This document shows positions 16,028-24,369 of a DNA stretch of 64,000 nucleotides, piece after piece. Numbering within the stretch: the first letter of the stretch is position 1; the number at the start of each line of letters is the position of its first letter. The stretch covers positions 930,001 through 994,000 of the forward strand of contig NZ_CP162023.1 in NCBI RefSeq assembly GCF_041320275.1, read 5' to 3'. The notes beneath the pieces are model-generated. The model was not told where the DNA came from. It did not search any database and was given only the letters and a program-made list of their open reading frames with translations. The position numbers were made by a program, and so were the translations under genes. The DNA comes from Mumia sp. Pv4-285. GTDB lineage: Bacteria; Actinomycetota; Actinomycetes; Propionibacteriales; Nocardioidaceae.

Positions 16028-17200
16028 TCAGCGTTCGGTCGTCACCTGTCCGGTGCGCGAACGGAGAAGGGTCGGCGCAACGACCCCCGCGACCACGCAG
16101 CCCGCGACCGGGAACCAGAACGCAGCAGTCAGCGGCATCACCGCCGTGAGGACCCCGATCAGCGCCGGACCCGCGAGGAGGCCGACGTACCCGAAGCCGG
16201 CGACCCGCGCGACGTTGGTGCCCGACCGTGCCGGATCGACGTGGCCTGCGGCGGACAGGAACTGCGGCACGCACCCCGACAGCCCCAGTCCGAAGACGGC
16301 CCACCCGACGACCGCGACCGCCACGCTCGGTGCAAGGGCGGCGACCGCCAGGCCGGCCGCCGCGAGGAGGCTGCCGCCGCGGACGAACGCGGCCCGCCCC
16401 ACCCGCGTCACGACCCGGTCGGTGACCAGGCGACCGCCGGTCATCATCAAGGAGAAGGCGCCGAACGCCCACGCCGCGGTCGCCTTGTCGGCATCGAGGA
16501 CGTCGTGCAGGTGCACCGCCGACCAGTCGCCGGCGACACCTTCGGCGAGGAACAACATGAACGCGAGTGCAGCGAGCCCGGCGATCTGCAGGGTCCAGCG
16601 GGAGCGGGTGTTCTGAGCGGGCTCGCCGGACCCTCCTTCGATCTCGCGCTGCTTCCATACCGACGACCGCGCGACGATCGCGAGGAGCAGACCCGCGGCG
16701 CCGAGGACTGCGGCGGTCGCGGGGAGCGGGACGCCGGCCCTGATGGCGAGCCCGCCGACGACCGCGGCGACCAGGCCGCCCAGCGAGTAGTAGGCGTGGA
16801 AGGTCCCCATCACGTGCCGCGCGTACGCGCGTTCGACCTCGACGGCCTGCGTGTTCATCGAGACGTCGAGCACGCCGTTGGCGAGGCCGAGGAGCACGAG
16901 ACCCGCGGCCAGCTGATAGGGGTCTCGCGCCAGCGCCGGGCCGAGCAGCGTGACACCCATCACGGCACCGGCGACGAGCTCGACCCGGCCTGAGCCGATC
17001 GAGTCCGCGAGCCTGCCGCCAAGCTGCATGCCGATGAACGCCGACCCGCCCATCAGCAGGAGCAGCCACCCGAGGGCCACGGTGTCGACCCCGGCGCGGT
17101 CCTGGACGGTCGGGATGTTGACGACCCACACGCCGATGGTGAATCCGTTGAGCACGAAGAACGCACTGGTCGCGACGCGAGCGCGGAGGAGGGCTGTCAC
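16028..17200 (-). CDS. MFS transporter (12 helices)
   Basis: This roughly 390-residue protein has twelve hydrophobic segments and MFS features: GGRLADSIGSGRVEL in the loop between helices 2 and 3, and DVSMNTQAVEVERAYAR, a stretch typical of the sugar/drug MFS group that includes bacterial fucose-like permeases. The GTG at 17200 was preferred over one 24 nt upstream because a TACGCT box ends exactly six nt before it. The substrate is unknown. It is convergent with the Lrp regulator and divergent from another MFS gene; the two transporters are not close paralogues in the regions I compared by eye. Confidence 0.82.
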   Translation of the reverse strand: MTALLRARVATSAFFVLNGFTIGVWVVNIPTVQDRAGVDTVALGWLLLLMGGSAFIGMQLGGRLADSIGSGRVELVAGAVMGVTLLGPALARDPYQLAAGLVLLGLANGVLDVSMNTQAVEVERAYARHVMGTFHAYYSLGGLVAAVVGGLAIRAGVPLPATAAVLGAAGLLLAIVARSSVWKQREIEGGSGEPAQNTRSRWTLQIAGLAALAFMLFLAEGVAGDWSAVHLHDVLDADKATAAWAFGAFSLMMTGGRLVTDRVVTRVGRAAFVRGGSLLAAAGLAVAALAPSVAVAVVGWAVFGLGLSGCVPQFLSAAGHVDPARSGTNVARVAGFGYVGLLAGPALIGVLTAVMPLTAAFWFPVAGCVVAGVVAPTLLRSRTGQVTTER

Positions 17201-17206
17201 CGCACG

Positions 17207-17212
17207 AGCGTA
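17207..17212 (-). promoter_or_regulatory. -10 box TACGCT, leaderless start of MFS gene
   Basis: TANNNT box ending 6 nt before the GTG at 17200; it argues for that start over the in-frame GTG at 17224. Confidence 0.5.
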
Positions 17213-17336
17213 CGTGCGCGGCACGTGCGTGCGGTGCCGAGGGTTTACTTCCCCGTTACACTGGAGGGGCTCAGGGTTCGTGGCGCGTTCTGGTGGAGGG
17301 AGGCGCGCCGGAGTTCGACCTACCCTGAGGACATCC

Positions 17337-18545
17337 GTGTCACCCCTGACTGCCTATCGGCGACTCTTCTCCCTCGCCGGACCGGCCTACGTCGTCGTCG
17401 CCTTCCTGGGCCGTCTGCCTCTCGCGATGAGCCAGATGGGCACGCTGCTGCTCGTCTCGTCGACCACCGGCTCGTACACCCTCGGCGGCCTCGCCGCGGG
17501 CGCCCTGGCGGTCGCGAACGCCGTCGTCTCGCCGATCGCCGGAGCGACTGCAGACCGGATCGGTCAGCGACCCGTCGTGCTCGCCCAGTCCTTCGCCGGA
17601 GCCGCCGGGCTCTCGGTGCTCGTCCTGCTGACGCAGGCGGGTGCCGCCGGTGGCTGGCTCGTCCTCGTCGCCGGTCTGACCGGCGCCGCGATGCCGCAGA
17701 TCGGCCCCCTCGCCCGCGTACGGTGGCGTCCGATCACCGGCCACGCAGGACGCGAGTCGCCGCAGCTGGTCGACGCTGCGTTCTCGTACGAGGGCGCCGC
17801 CGACGAGGCATCGTTCGTGCTCGGCCCTGCCCTCGTGGGTGCGGTCGCCGTCCTGATCGACCCCGCGGGATCGCTGCTGGTCGCGGCGGGCCTTCTGGTC
17901 GTGTTCGGCGGGTGGTTCGCCCTCCACCGGACCGCGGCGCTCGTGCGCGGTTCGCGCGGAGCCGTACGCACGAAGGCGAGCATCCTGTCGGCGGCGTTCG
18001 TCGCGCTGGTCGTGGCGCAGCTGTTGGTCGGCGTGCTGTTCGGCTCCGTCCAGACCGGAGCCACCGCGCTCGCGACCGCCGAGGGCACGCCCGGCGTCGC
18101 CGGTCTCGTCCACGCGACGCTCGGCGTCGGATCCGTCGTCGCGGGCCTCTCGATGGCCTGGGTCCCGGCGCGGATCGGCTTCGAGAAGCGCATCCTGGTC
18201 GCGGCCGGGGCGCTGGCCGTGCTGTCGGCGCCGCTCGTGCTCGTGCACAGCATCGGCGGCCTGGTCGCGGTCGTCCTGGTGCTCGGCTTCGCCGTCGCCC
18301 CGTACATGATCAGCAACTTCACCCTGGGCGAGCGGATCGTCCCGATCAGCCGCGTCGGCCAGGCGATGACCCTGCTCGCGGGCGCCACGGGCATCGGGTA
18401 CGCGATCGGCTCGACCGTCGCGGGTCGGCTCGCCGACGCCGGCGGGTACGCACCGGCGCTGGGCGTGACGGTCACCGCCGCGTGGCTCGCGCTGATCGTG
18501 GCCCTCGCCAGTCAGCGCACGCTCGCGGCGGCGCCGCAGCGATGA
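17337..18545 (+). CDS. MFS transporter
   Basis: The 402-residue protein has about twelve helices. The N-terminal half carries GATADRIGQRPVV (MFS signature loop 2-3), and the C-terminal half ends with GSTVAGRLADAGGYAPALG. The GTG at 17337 follows GAGGAC by six nt and fits the start of the first helix (RLFSLAGPAYVVVAFLGRLP). A TACACT sequence about 70 nt upstream is a possible -10. The cargo is not evident; drug or metabolite export is typical for such single genes. It ends 4 nt before the convergent acetyltransferase gene. Confidence 0.84.
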   Translation: MSPLTAYRRLFSLAGPAYVVVAFLGRLPLAMSQMGTLLLVSSTTGSYTLGGLAAGALAVANAVVSPIAGATADRIGQRPVVLAQSFAGAAGLSVLVLLTQAGAAGGWLVLVAGLTGAAMPQIGPLARVRWRPITGHAGRESPQLVDAAFSYEGAADEASFVLGPALVGAVAVLIDPAGSLLVAAGLLVVFGGWFALHRTAALVRGSRGAVRTKASILSAAFVALVVAQLLVGVLFGSVQTGATALATAEGTPGVAGLVHATLGVGSVVAGLSMAWVPARIGFEKRILVAAGALAVLSAPLVLVHSIGGLVAVVLVLGFAVAPYMISNFTLGERIVPISRVGQAMTLLAGATGIGYAIGSTVAGRLADAGGYAPALGVTVTAAWLALIVALASQRTLAAAPQR

Positions 18546-18549
18546 CCGG

Positions 18550-19140
18550 TCAGCGGTCGAGCGCGGTGCGCAGAGCCGTACGGACCTCCGGCCACTCGTC
18601 GTCGATCACGCTGTAGAGCACGGTGTTGCGCCACGAGCCGTCCTTGCGGGGCTTGTGCTTGCGCAGCAGGCCTTCCTTCGTCGCGCCGATCCGCTCGATC
18701 GCGGCCCTCGACTGCTCGTTGCGCTCGTCGATCTCCCACGCGACACGCACCGCGCCGAGGGTGTCGAAGGCGTGCGTGAGCAGCATCAGCTTGGACTCGG
18801 TGTTGATGCCCGTGCGCTGGAACCGCTCGCCGAGCCACGTGACGCCGATGAGCAGCGACCGCCGCTCCGGGTTGATGTCGTAGTACGTCGTGATGCCCGC
18901 GAGGTCGCCGGACTTCGTGTCCATCTGGGCCCACGCGTTGACCCCGGGCACCGCGAGGTAGCGGGCGACGAGGGACTCCGCCTCCGTCAGCGTCTCGGGG
19001 CGGTCGAACGACATCCACCGGAACACGGAGTCGTCCTCGGACGCGGCGAGGACGCCCTCGGCGTGGTGGGGGCGCAGCTGCGTGAGCGTGACGTGATCAC
19101 CGAACATGTCCTGGGCTTCGTACCACTGACTCGGTCGCAT
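18550..19140 (-). CDS. GNAT family N-acetyltransferase, RimJ-like
   Basis: The 196-residue protein belongs to the Gcn5-related acetyltransferases of the ribosomal-protein type. Features are TLTQLRPHHAEGVLAA at the start, LIGVTWLGERFQRTGINTESKLMLLTHAFD (the acetyl-CoA-binding and adjacent helix region, about 95-125), and VAWEIDERNEQSRAAIERIGATKEGLLRKH near 135-165. It should move an acetyl group from acetyl-CoA to an amine; the target is unknown. The ATG is six nt after a TAGGGT box, pointing to a leaderless mRNA. Confidence 0.87.
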   Translation of the reverse strand: MRPSQWYEAQDMFGDHVTLTQLRPHHAEGVLAASEDDSVFRWMSFDRPETLTEAESLVARYLAVPGVNAWAQMDTKSGDLAGITTYYDINPERRSLLIGVTWLGERFQRTGINTESKLMLLTHAFDTLGAVRVAWEIDERNEQSRAAIERIGATKEGLLRKHKPRKDGSWRNTVLYSVIDDEWPEVRTALRTALDR

Positions 19141-19146
19141 CCTTCG

Positions 19147-19152
19147 ACCCTA
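19147..19152 (-). promoter_or_regulatory. -10 box TAGGGT, leaderless start of GNAT gene
   Basis: TANNNT box ending 6 nt before the ATG at 19140. Confidence 0.5.
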
Positions 19153-19160
19153 GCGAACGC

Positions 19161-20633
19161 TCACTCGACGGGACGGGTGCGCTTGCCGTGGGGCTCGCGC
19201 ACGGTCTCGAGGTCCTCCAGGAAGCACTGGGCCCACTTGTCGATGTCGTGCTCCATGACCTGGCGGCGCATGGCGCGCATGCGCTTCGCCTTCTCCTTGG
19301 GGGTGTCGGAGATGGCCTTCAGCATGGTGGCCTTCATGCCGTTGATGTCGTACGGGTTGACGAGGTACGCCTGCTTCAGCTCGGCCGAAGCGCCCGCGAA
19401 CTCGCTCAGGACCAGCGCTCCCGTCTCCTCGTACCGGCAGGCGACGTACTCCTTGGCGACGAGGTTCATCCCGTCCCGCAGCGGCGTGACGACCATGACG
19501 TCGGCAGCGCGGTAGAGCGCGGCCATCTCCTCGCGCGGGTACGAGGAGTGCAGGTAGGTGATCGGCGGCTGGCCGATGCGTCCGACGTCGCCGTTGATGC
19601 GACCGACGATGCGGTCGATCTCGTCGCGCAGGCGGCGGTACTGGTCGACGCGCTCGCGCGACGGCGGCGCCACCTGGACGAAGACGGCGTCCGCCGGGTC
19701 GAGGATGCCCTGCTGGGCGAGCTCGCCGAAGGCGCGGAGGCGCTGCGGCATGCCCTTGGTGTAGTCGAGGCGGTCCACGCCGAGGAGGACGAACTTCGGG
19801 TTGCCGAGGCTCGCCCGGATCTCGTCGGCCCGCGCCTGGGTGGACGGCTTGCGGGCGAGGTCCTCGAAGTAGCTGGAGTCGATCGAGATCGGGAACGCCT
19901 TGGCCACGACCGTACGGCCGTCGTCGAGGTAGATCGTGTCGCGGTGGGTCTTGCTGCCGACGCGCTGCCGGACGAGCCGTACGAAGTTCTGGGCGGCCCC
20001 CGTCGTCTGGAACCCGACGATGTCGGCGCCGAGGAGCCCCTCGAGGATGCGGCGGCGCCACGGCAGCTGGGTGAACAGCTCGACCGGCGGGAAGGGCACG
20101 TGCAGGAAGAAGCCGATGCGCAGGTCGGGTCGCAGGTCGCGCAGCATCTGGGGGACGAGCTGCAGCTGGTAGTCCTGCACCCAGACCAGACCGTCCTCCT
20201 CGGCGATCGTGGCGGCGTACTCGGCGAACCGCTGGTTGACCGCCACGTAGGAGTCCCACCACTCGCGGTGGAACTCCGGGGTCGCGATGACGTCGTGGTA
20301 GAGCGGCCAGAGGGTCGCGTTGGAGAAGCCCTCGTAGTACTCCTTGACCTCCTGGTCGTGGATCGGCACCGGCACCAGCTGGATGCCGTCGAGGTCGAAC
20401 GGGTCGATCTTCTCGTCGGGAGCGCCGCTCCATCCGATCCACGCACCGCCGTGCTTGCGCAGCACCGGCTCGAGGGCCGTGACGAGCCCGCCGGGCGACG
20501 TCCGCCACGCGGTGGAGCCGTCGGGCATCTGCACGCGGTCGACCGGGAGGCGGTTCGCGACGACGACGAACGACGCCGAGTGCTCGTGTCCTCGCAGGCT
20601 CTTGGCAACCGTCTCGGACACGTCAGCGCTCAT
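19161..20633 (-). CDS. otsA: Trehalose-6-phosphate synthase
   Basis: This 490-residue GT20 enzyme makes trehalose-6-phosphate from glucose-6-phosphate and UDP- or GDP-glucose. Seen are [11 protein letters not shown] and [11 protein letters not shown] near the N-terminus, [11 protein letters not shown], the [12 protein letters not shown] segment, [14 protein letters not shown] (about 275) and the late [17 protein letters not shown] loop that contacts the donor sugar. Length and order are normal. The start follows a TAGGGT box by six nt. The matching phosphatase gene otsB lies 3.7 kb away on the opposite strand, so the pathway is present but not one operon. Confidence 0.95.
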   Translation of the reverse strand: MSADVSETVAKSLRGHEHSASFVVVANRLPVDRVQMPDGSTAWRTSPGGLVTALEPVLRKHGGAWIGWSGAPDEKIDPFDLDGIQLVPVPIHDQEVKEYYEGFSNATLWPLYHDVIATPEFHREWWDSYVAVNQRFAEYAATIAEEDGLVWVQDYQLQLVPQMLRDLRPDLRIGFFLHVPFPPVELFTQLPWRRRILEGLLGADIVGFQTTGAAQNFVRLVRQRVGSKTHRDTIYLDDGRTVVAKAFPISIDSSYFEDLARKPSTQARADEIRASLGNPKFVLLGVDRLDYTKGMPQRLRAFGELAQQGILDPADAVFVQVAPPSRERVDQYRRLRDEIDRIVGRINGDVGRIGQPPITYLHSSYPREEMAALYRAADVMVVTPLRDGMNLVAKEYVACRYEETGALVLSEFAGASAELKQAYLVNPYDINGMKATMLKAISDTPKEKAKRMRAMRRQVMEHDIDKWAQCFLEDLETVREPHGKRTRPVE

Positions 20634-20639
20634 GGCACG

Positions 20640-20645
20640 ACCCTA
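20640..20645 (-). promoter_or_regulatory. -10 box TAGGGT, leaderless start of otsA
   Basis: TANNNT box ending 6 nt before the ATG at 20633. Confidence 0.5.
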
Positions 20646-20688
20646 TCCGCGATCGTCGACCCACGGCAGACCAGCGTGGCGTCCGACA

Positions 20689-21672
20689 TCAGCTCCCGCT
20701 GGGGTCGACCTGCTCGCGGATCTCGTCCATCAGCGCCATGATCTCCACGGTCTCGTCGAGGGGGAGCAGCGGCGACTCGGTCAGCCCCTCGCGCAGGCAG
20801 CGGCCGACCTCGACGATCTCGTGCGCGTATCCCGTGCCGACCACCGGCTCGGCGATCTCCTCGGCCTCCCAGTTGCGGGCGTAGGTGAAGGAGTGCGGAT
20901 GATGGAACGGCGCCGGCAGCTCGAGCCTGCCGCCGTCACCGGCCACCGAGGCGCGGGCGTCGGGCCAGCCCATCTGGGTCCAGCTGATCGAGGCGATCGC
21001 GCCACCGGCGTAGCGCAGCGTCGCCCCGCCGGACAGGTCGACGCCCTGGTCGCTGAGAGTGGCGACGGCACGGAGCTCGTCCGGCCGGCCGAGGACCAGG
21101 TAGGCGAAGGTCAGCGGATAGATGCCCACGTCGAGCAGCGCGCTCGCGCCCAGCGCCGGGTCCCAGAGCCGTGCCTTCTCGAGCGGGGCGACGAACCCGA
21201 GGTCGGCGCGTACGTGGGTCACCGTTCCGCAGGCCCCCTCCGCCGCCATCGCACGCAGGCGGCGGATGTTGGGGTTCGTCCGCATCCACATCGCCTCGGC
21301 GAAGAACAGCCCCCGTCGCCGTGCCTCGTCGACCAGGTGCTGCGCGTCGGCGGCGTCGAGCGTGAGGGCCTTCTCGCAGAGCACCGCCTTGCCGGCGTCG
21401 AAGCAGGCGAGGACGTCCTCGGTGTGACGACCGTGGGGTGTCGCGACGTAGACCACGTCGATGTCCGGGTCGGCGAGGACCTCGGCGTAGGACCCGTACG
21501 CCACGGGGGTCGCGGTCTCGGTCGTGTACAGCTCGGCGAACGCCTGGGCCGTGGCCAGAGAACGGGACCCGACCGCCTGCAGGACGGCGTCGTCGACCAG
21601 GGCGAGGTCGCGGACGAAGGAGTGGGCGATGTCGCCGGTGGCGAGGATGCCCCAGCGGAGGGGGGACGTCAT
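20689..21672 (-). CDS. Gfo/Idh/MocA family NAD(P)-dependent oxidoreductase
   Basis: The 327-residue protein has an N-terminal Rossmann domain (LRWGILATGDIAHSFVRDLAL) and the family signature VVYVATPHGRHTEDVLACFDAGKAVLCEKALT (about 75-105), with the Glu-Lys pair that contacts substrate. The C-terminal alpha/beta domain includes GALGASALLDVGIYPLTF-type residues. Members oxidise or reduce sugar-type substrates; this one resembles dimeric dihydrodiol dehydrogenase-like forms. The start was placed at the ATG before TSPLRWG; no clear ribosome site is present, and ATGs 9-36 nt upstream are possible. Confidence 0.87.
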   Translation of the reverse strand: MTSPLRWGILATGDIAHSFVRDLALVDDAVLQAVGSRSLATAQAFAELYTTETATPVAYGSYAEVLADPDIDVVYVATPHGRHTEDVLACFDAGKAVLCEKALTLDAADAQHLVDEARRRGLFFAEAMWMRTNPNIRRLRAMAAEGACGTVTHVRADLGFVAPLEKARLWDPALGASALLDVGIYPLTFAYLVLGRPDELRAVATLSDQGVDLSGGATLRYAGGAIASISWTQMGWPDARASVAGDGGRLELPAPFHHPHSFTYARNWEAEEIAEPVVGTGYAHEIVEVGRCLREGLTESPLLPLDETVEIMALMDEIREQVDPSGS

Positions 21673-21745
21673 GACGACCATCATGGCGGTACGGGACGGT
21701 CCCGCCACGCCGGGCGGGGAATGCCACGGGTGTGATTCGCCGACC

Positions 21746-21751
21746 TACGAT
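21746..21751 (+). promoter_or_regulatory. -10 box TACGAT, leaderless start of DUF3263 gene
   Basis: TANNNT box ending 6 nt before the ATG at 21758. Confidence 0.5.
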
Positions 21752-21757
21752 GGGGGC

Positions 21758-22141
21758 ATGGATCCCGGGTCTCGATCGACTGCGTCGCCTCGACCGACGG
21801 AAACCCCATCGCCGGTCGAGGCCGGAGCGCCAGCACCCCCACCGCTGGTCGAGGCCGGAGCGCCAGCGGAGGATCGAGACCCCGCCCGCGCCGGACTCAC
21901 CGAGCGCGAGGAGGCGATCCTCGGGTTCGAGAGCGGCTGGTGGAAGTACGCCGGTGTGAAGGAGCAGGCGATCCGTGCGGAGTTCGGGTTGTCGGCGACC
22001 CGCTACTACCAGGTCCTCAACGCGTTGATCGACCGAGAGGACGCCCTGGCCCACGACCCGTTGCTCGTGCGTCGGCTCCGGCGCATGCGCGCGACCCGGC
22101 GCCGTACCCGTTCCGCGCGTCGACTGGACGCAGACGCCTAG
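21758..22141 (+). CDS. DUF3263 protein with a repeat-derived N-terminus
   Basis: The 127-residue protein carries the conserved actinobacterial DUF3263 domain from about residue 45 (LTEREEAILGFESGWWKYAGVKEQ, read in two parts, then FGLSATRYYQVLNALIDRE). This looks like a helix-turn-helix fold and is presumed DNA-binding. Residues 4-40 are low-complexity (PRPTETPSPVEAGAPAPPP, with VEAGAPA twice) and are encoded by a palindromic repeat element (21767-21882), so this extension is probably not part of the ancestral gene. The gene appears leaderless. It is followed 8 nt later by the LytR_C gene, as in many actinobacteria. Confidence 0.85.
   Translation: MDPGSRSTASPRPTETPSPVEAGAPAPPPLVEAGAPAEDRDPARAGLTEREEAILGFESGWWKYAGVKEQAIRAEFGLSATRYYQVLNALIDREDALAHDPLLVRRLRRMRATRRRTRSARRLDADA
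21767..21882. repeat. Palindromic REP-like element inside the DUF3263 coding region
   Basis: The ends form an inverted repeat: GGGTCTCGATC at 21767-21777 and its exact complement at 21872-21882. Inside are two exact 21-bp direct copies at 21814-21834 and 21847-21867, with a 33-bp period. The element stays in frame (116 bp plus flanks) and codes the Pro/Ala-rich N-terminal extension of the DUF3263 protein. The terminal palindrome with internal repeats resembles dispersed short repeats of high-GC actinobacteria, but copies elsewhere in the genome cannot be checked here. Confidence 0.65.
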
Positions 22142-22149
22142 GAGCCCTG

Positions 22150-22680
22150 GTGACCGAGACTCGCGAAGACCGCCCGGTCGACGACCGGCAGCGCGTCGCA
22201 CCCCGTACCCGGGTCAAGCCGCGTGCCGTCCCGTCGGTCGTGCTGGTGGCCGCGATCCTCGTGCTGGCGGTTGCCGCGGTCGGCCTCCTCGTCGGCAACG
22301 ACCCGGACGACCCTGCTCCGGTGGCGGCACCTTCCGCGACACCCACGCCCCAGCCCACGCCCGAGCCGGTCGCCGCCGCACCGACCACGGCGCCGCCCAC
22401 CACGGCCGAGGTGCCGCGCGCGTTCGTCGAGGTCTACAACAACTCCGGTGTCACCGGCCTCGCCGACTCGACGGCCGGTCGCGTCCAGGATGCCGGCTGG
22501 AAGGTCGTGGGCGTCGACAACTGGTACGGCAAGATCCAGGAGACGACCGTCTACTACCCGAAGAAGCTCAAGGACCAGGCCGAGCGTCTCGCCGCCGACC
22601 TCGGGATCGGCCGCGTCCGTCCCGCGATCGAACCGATGAAGTTCGACCGGCTGACGCTGATCCTGACCGACGCCCCCTAA
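22150..22680 (+). CDS. LytR C-terminal domain (LytR_C) membrane protein
   Basis: This 176-residue protein has a basic cytoplasmic N-terminus (about 30 residues) and one membrane helix (VVLVAAILVLAVAAVGLLVG, about 31-50). A Pro/Thr/Ala linker (about 52-88) and an extracellular LytR_C domain follow (FVEVYNNSGVTGLADSTAGRVQDAGWKVVGVDNW, read in parts, about 92-170). The domain is found at the end of LCP-type cell-wall polymer ligases and alone, as here. The GTG follows AGGAG by four nt. Its TAA stop forms the first half of the presumed -10 box of the next gene. Confidence 0.85.
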   Translation: MTETREDRPVDDRQRVAPRTRVKPRAVPSVVLVAAILVLAVAAVGLLVGNDPDDPAPVAAPSATPTPQPTPEPVAAAPTTAPPTTAEVPRAFVEVYNNSGVTGLADSTAGRVQDAGWKVVGVDNWYGKIQETTVYYPKKLKDQAERLAADLGIGRVRPAIEPMKFDRLTLILTDAP

Positions 22681-22683
22681 CCT
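22678..22683 (+). promoter_or_regulatory. -10 box TAACCT overlapping a stop codon, leaderless start of hydrolase gene
   Basis: TANNNT box ending 6 nt before the GTG at 22690; its TAA is the stop codon of the preceding LytR_C gene. Confidence 0.45.
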
Positions 22684-22689
22684 GTCGGG

Positions 22690-24330
22690 GTGTTCGCCCC
22701 ACGCCGCTCGCTGCTCTACTGCGCGCTGCCCGGGGCGTACGGCGCCCTCCTCCTGGGCTGCCTGGCATTCACTCCGTCGCTGCTGCCGCGGCCGGCGGTC
22801 TTCCAGGGCGCGGTCGCGGGCGTGACCTCGGCGCTGGGGTACGCGGTCGGTGTGCTGGCGGCGTACGTCTGGCGCGAGCTGGTGGAGCGCCAGGCGCGGG
22901 AGCCGTCCCGGCGCTCCTGGACGGTCTTCGCGGGAGTCGCCACGGTGGCGGTGACCACCTCGCTGGCCCTCGGGTGGCGATGGCAGCACGAGGTCCGGGC
23001 GCTGATGGGCATGGACGACGAGCCGCTGGCGTGGATGCTCGCGATCCCGTTCGTGTGGGGTCTCGTCACGCTCCTGCTGGTGATGCTGGGCCGCGCGACG
23101 GTCTGGGTCTACCGACGGCTGGTCCGTCTCCTCGACCGCGCTCTCGGTGAGCGTGCCGCGAAGGTGATCGGCCTCGCCGTCCTGGTCGGGTTGCTCGTCG
23201 CCGCCGTCGACGGCGTGCTGTTCGAACGCCTCCGCGCCGGTGCCGACGACGTCTTCTCGTACCGCAACCTGATCACGCCCGACGGCGTCGAACGGCCGTT
23301 GGAGCCGGAGCGCTCCGGCAGCGAGGCGTCGCTGGTCGACTGGGACACGCTCGGCCGTGAGGGGCAGGTGTTCGCCGCGTCGGGACCGCGGGCGGCGCAG
23401 ATCAGCGCGTACACCGGGCAAGTGGCTCGCGAGCCGGTCCGGGTGTTCGCCGGGCTGGCGACGGCCGAGGACGTCGCCGAGCGTGCCGCGCTGGCGGTCG
23501 ACGACCTGGAACGCGCGGGCGGGTTCGCGCGCAGCAGGCTGCTCGTCACGACGACGACCGGTTCGGGGTGGGTGGAGCCGACCTCCGTGGCGGGCTTCGA
23601 GTACCTCGGCGGCGGCGACACCGCGACGATCGCGCTGCAGTACTCGTCGTTCCCGTCGTGGATCTCCTACCTCGTCGACCAGGAGCAGGCGCGCGACGCG
23701 GGCCGCGAGCTGTTCGACGCGGTCTACGCGCACTGGTCGGCGATGCCGGCCGAGGCGCGGCCCGAGCTGTACGTGTTCGGAGAGAGCCTCGGCTCGTTCG
23801 GCGCCGAGGCGGCCTTCAGCGGCGCGTACGACCTCGCGAACCGGACCAGCGGTGCGCTGTTCGTCGGTCCGCCGAGCTTCAACCCGCTCTGGGGACGCTT
23901 CGTCCGCGACCGCGAGACGGGCACCCCGGAGGTGCTCCCGCAGTACGCCGACGGCGCGCGTGTGCGGTTCGCGCGGCGTGCCTCCGACCCGATCCCGCCG
24001 CGCGGACAGCCGTGGGACGGCCCGCGGATCCTCTACCTCCAGCACGCGTCGGACCCGATCGTGTGGTGGAACCAGTCCCTGCTGCTCACGCGTCCGGACT
24101 GGCTGGCCGAGGACCGCGGCCCCGACGTCCTCGGCACCGTGCGCTGGATCCCGCTGGTCACCTTCTGGCAGGTGACCGCCGACATGGCGCTGGGGACCAA
24201 GGTGCCCGCCGGCTACGGCCACGTCTACGCGGGCGAGCACGTGGACGCCTGGGCCACCATCCTGCGGACTCCCGGCTGGACACCCGAGGAGTCGCGTCGG
24301 CTGCGCACGCTCGTCGCGAACACGGACTAG
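22690..24330 (+). CDS. Membrane alpha/beta-hydrolase (Abhydrolase_9 type), paralogue 1
   Basis: The protein has 546 residues. The first ~190 form four to five membrane helices beginning with LPGAYGALLLGCLAFTPSLL, the Abhydrolase_9 N-terminal region. The C-terminal cytoplasmic or extracellular part is an alpha/beta hydrolase with nucleophile Ser366 in FGESLGSFG, likely acid in HASDPIVWW and likely His in PAGYGHVYAGEHV. The family is a conserved actinobacterial membrane hydrolase of unknown substrate. A second paralogue lies just beyond otsB, with matching motifs (PSLLPR, GESLG, DPIVWW, GHxYG). Confidence 0.85.
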   Translation: MFAPRRSLLYCALPGAYGALLLGCLAFTPSLLPRPAVFQGAVAGVTSALGYAVGVLAAYVWRELVERQAREPSRRSWTVFAGVATVAVTTSLALGWRWQHEVRALMGMDDEPLAWMLAIPFVWGLVTLLLVMLGRATVWVYRRLVRLLDRALGERAAKVIGLAVLVGLLVAAVDGVLFERLRAGADDVFSYRNLITPDGVERPLEPERSGSEASLVDWDTLGREGQVFAASGPRAAQISAYTGQVAREPVRVFAGLATAEDVAERAALAVDDLERAGGFARSRLLVTTTTGSGWVEPTSVAGFEYLGGGDTATIALQYSSFPSWISYLVDQEQARDAGRELFDAVYAHWSAMPAEARPELYVFGESLGSFGAEAAFSGAYDLANRTSGALFVGPPSFNPLWGRFVRDRETGTPEVLPQYADGARVRFARRASDPIPPRGQPWDGPRILYLQHASDPIVWWNQSLLLTRPDWLAEDRGPDVLGTVRWIPLVTFWQVTADMALGTKVPAGYGHVYAGEHVDAWATILRTPGWTPEESRRLRTLVANTD

Positions 24331-24369
24331 GACGAACGCCCACGGACGGTGCCTGGGATGATGGGAGGC

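Noticed and set aside
17200-17224. Upstream GTG at 17224 as MFS start
   Set aside because: A TACGCT box ends six nt before 17200, matching the leaderless pattern in this window; the extra residues lie in the promoter.
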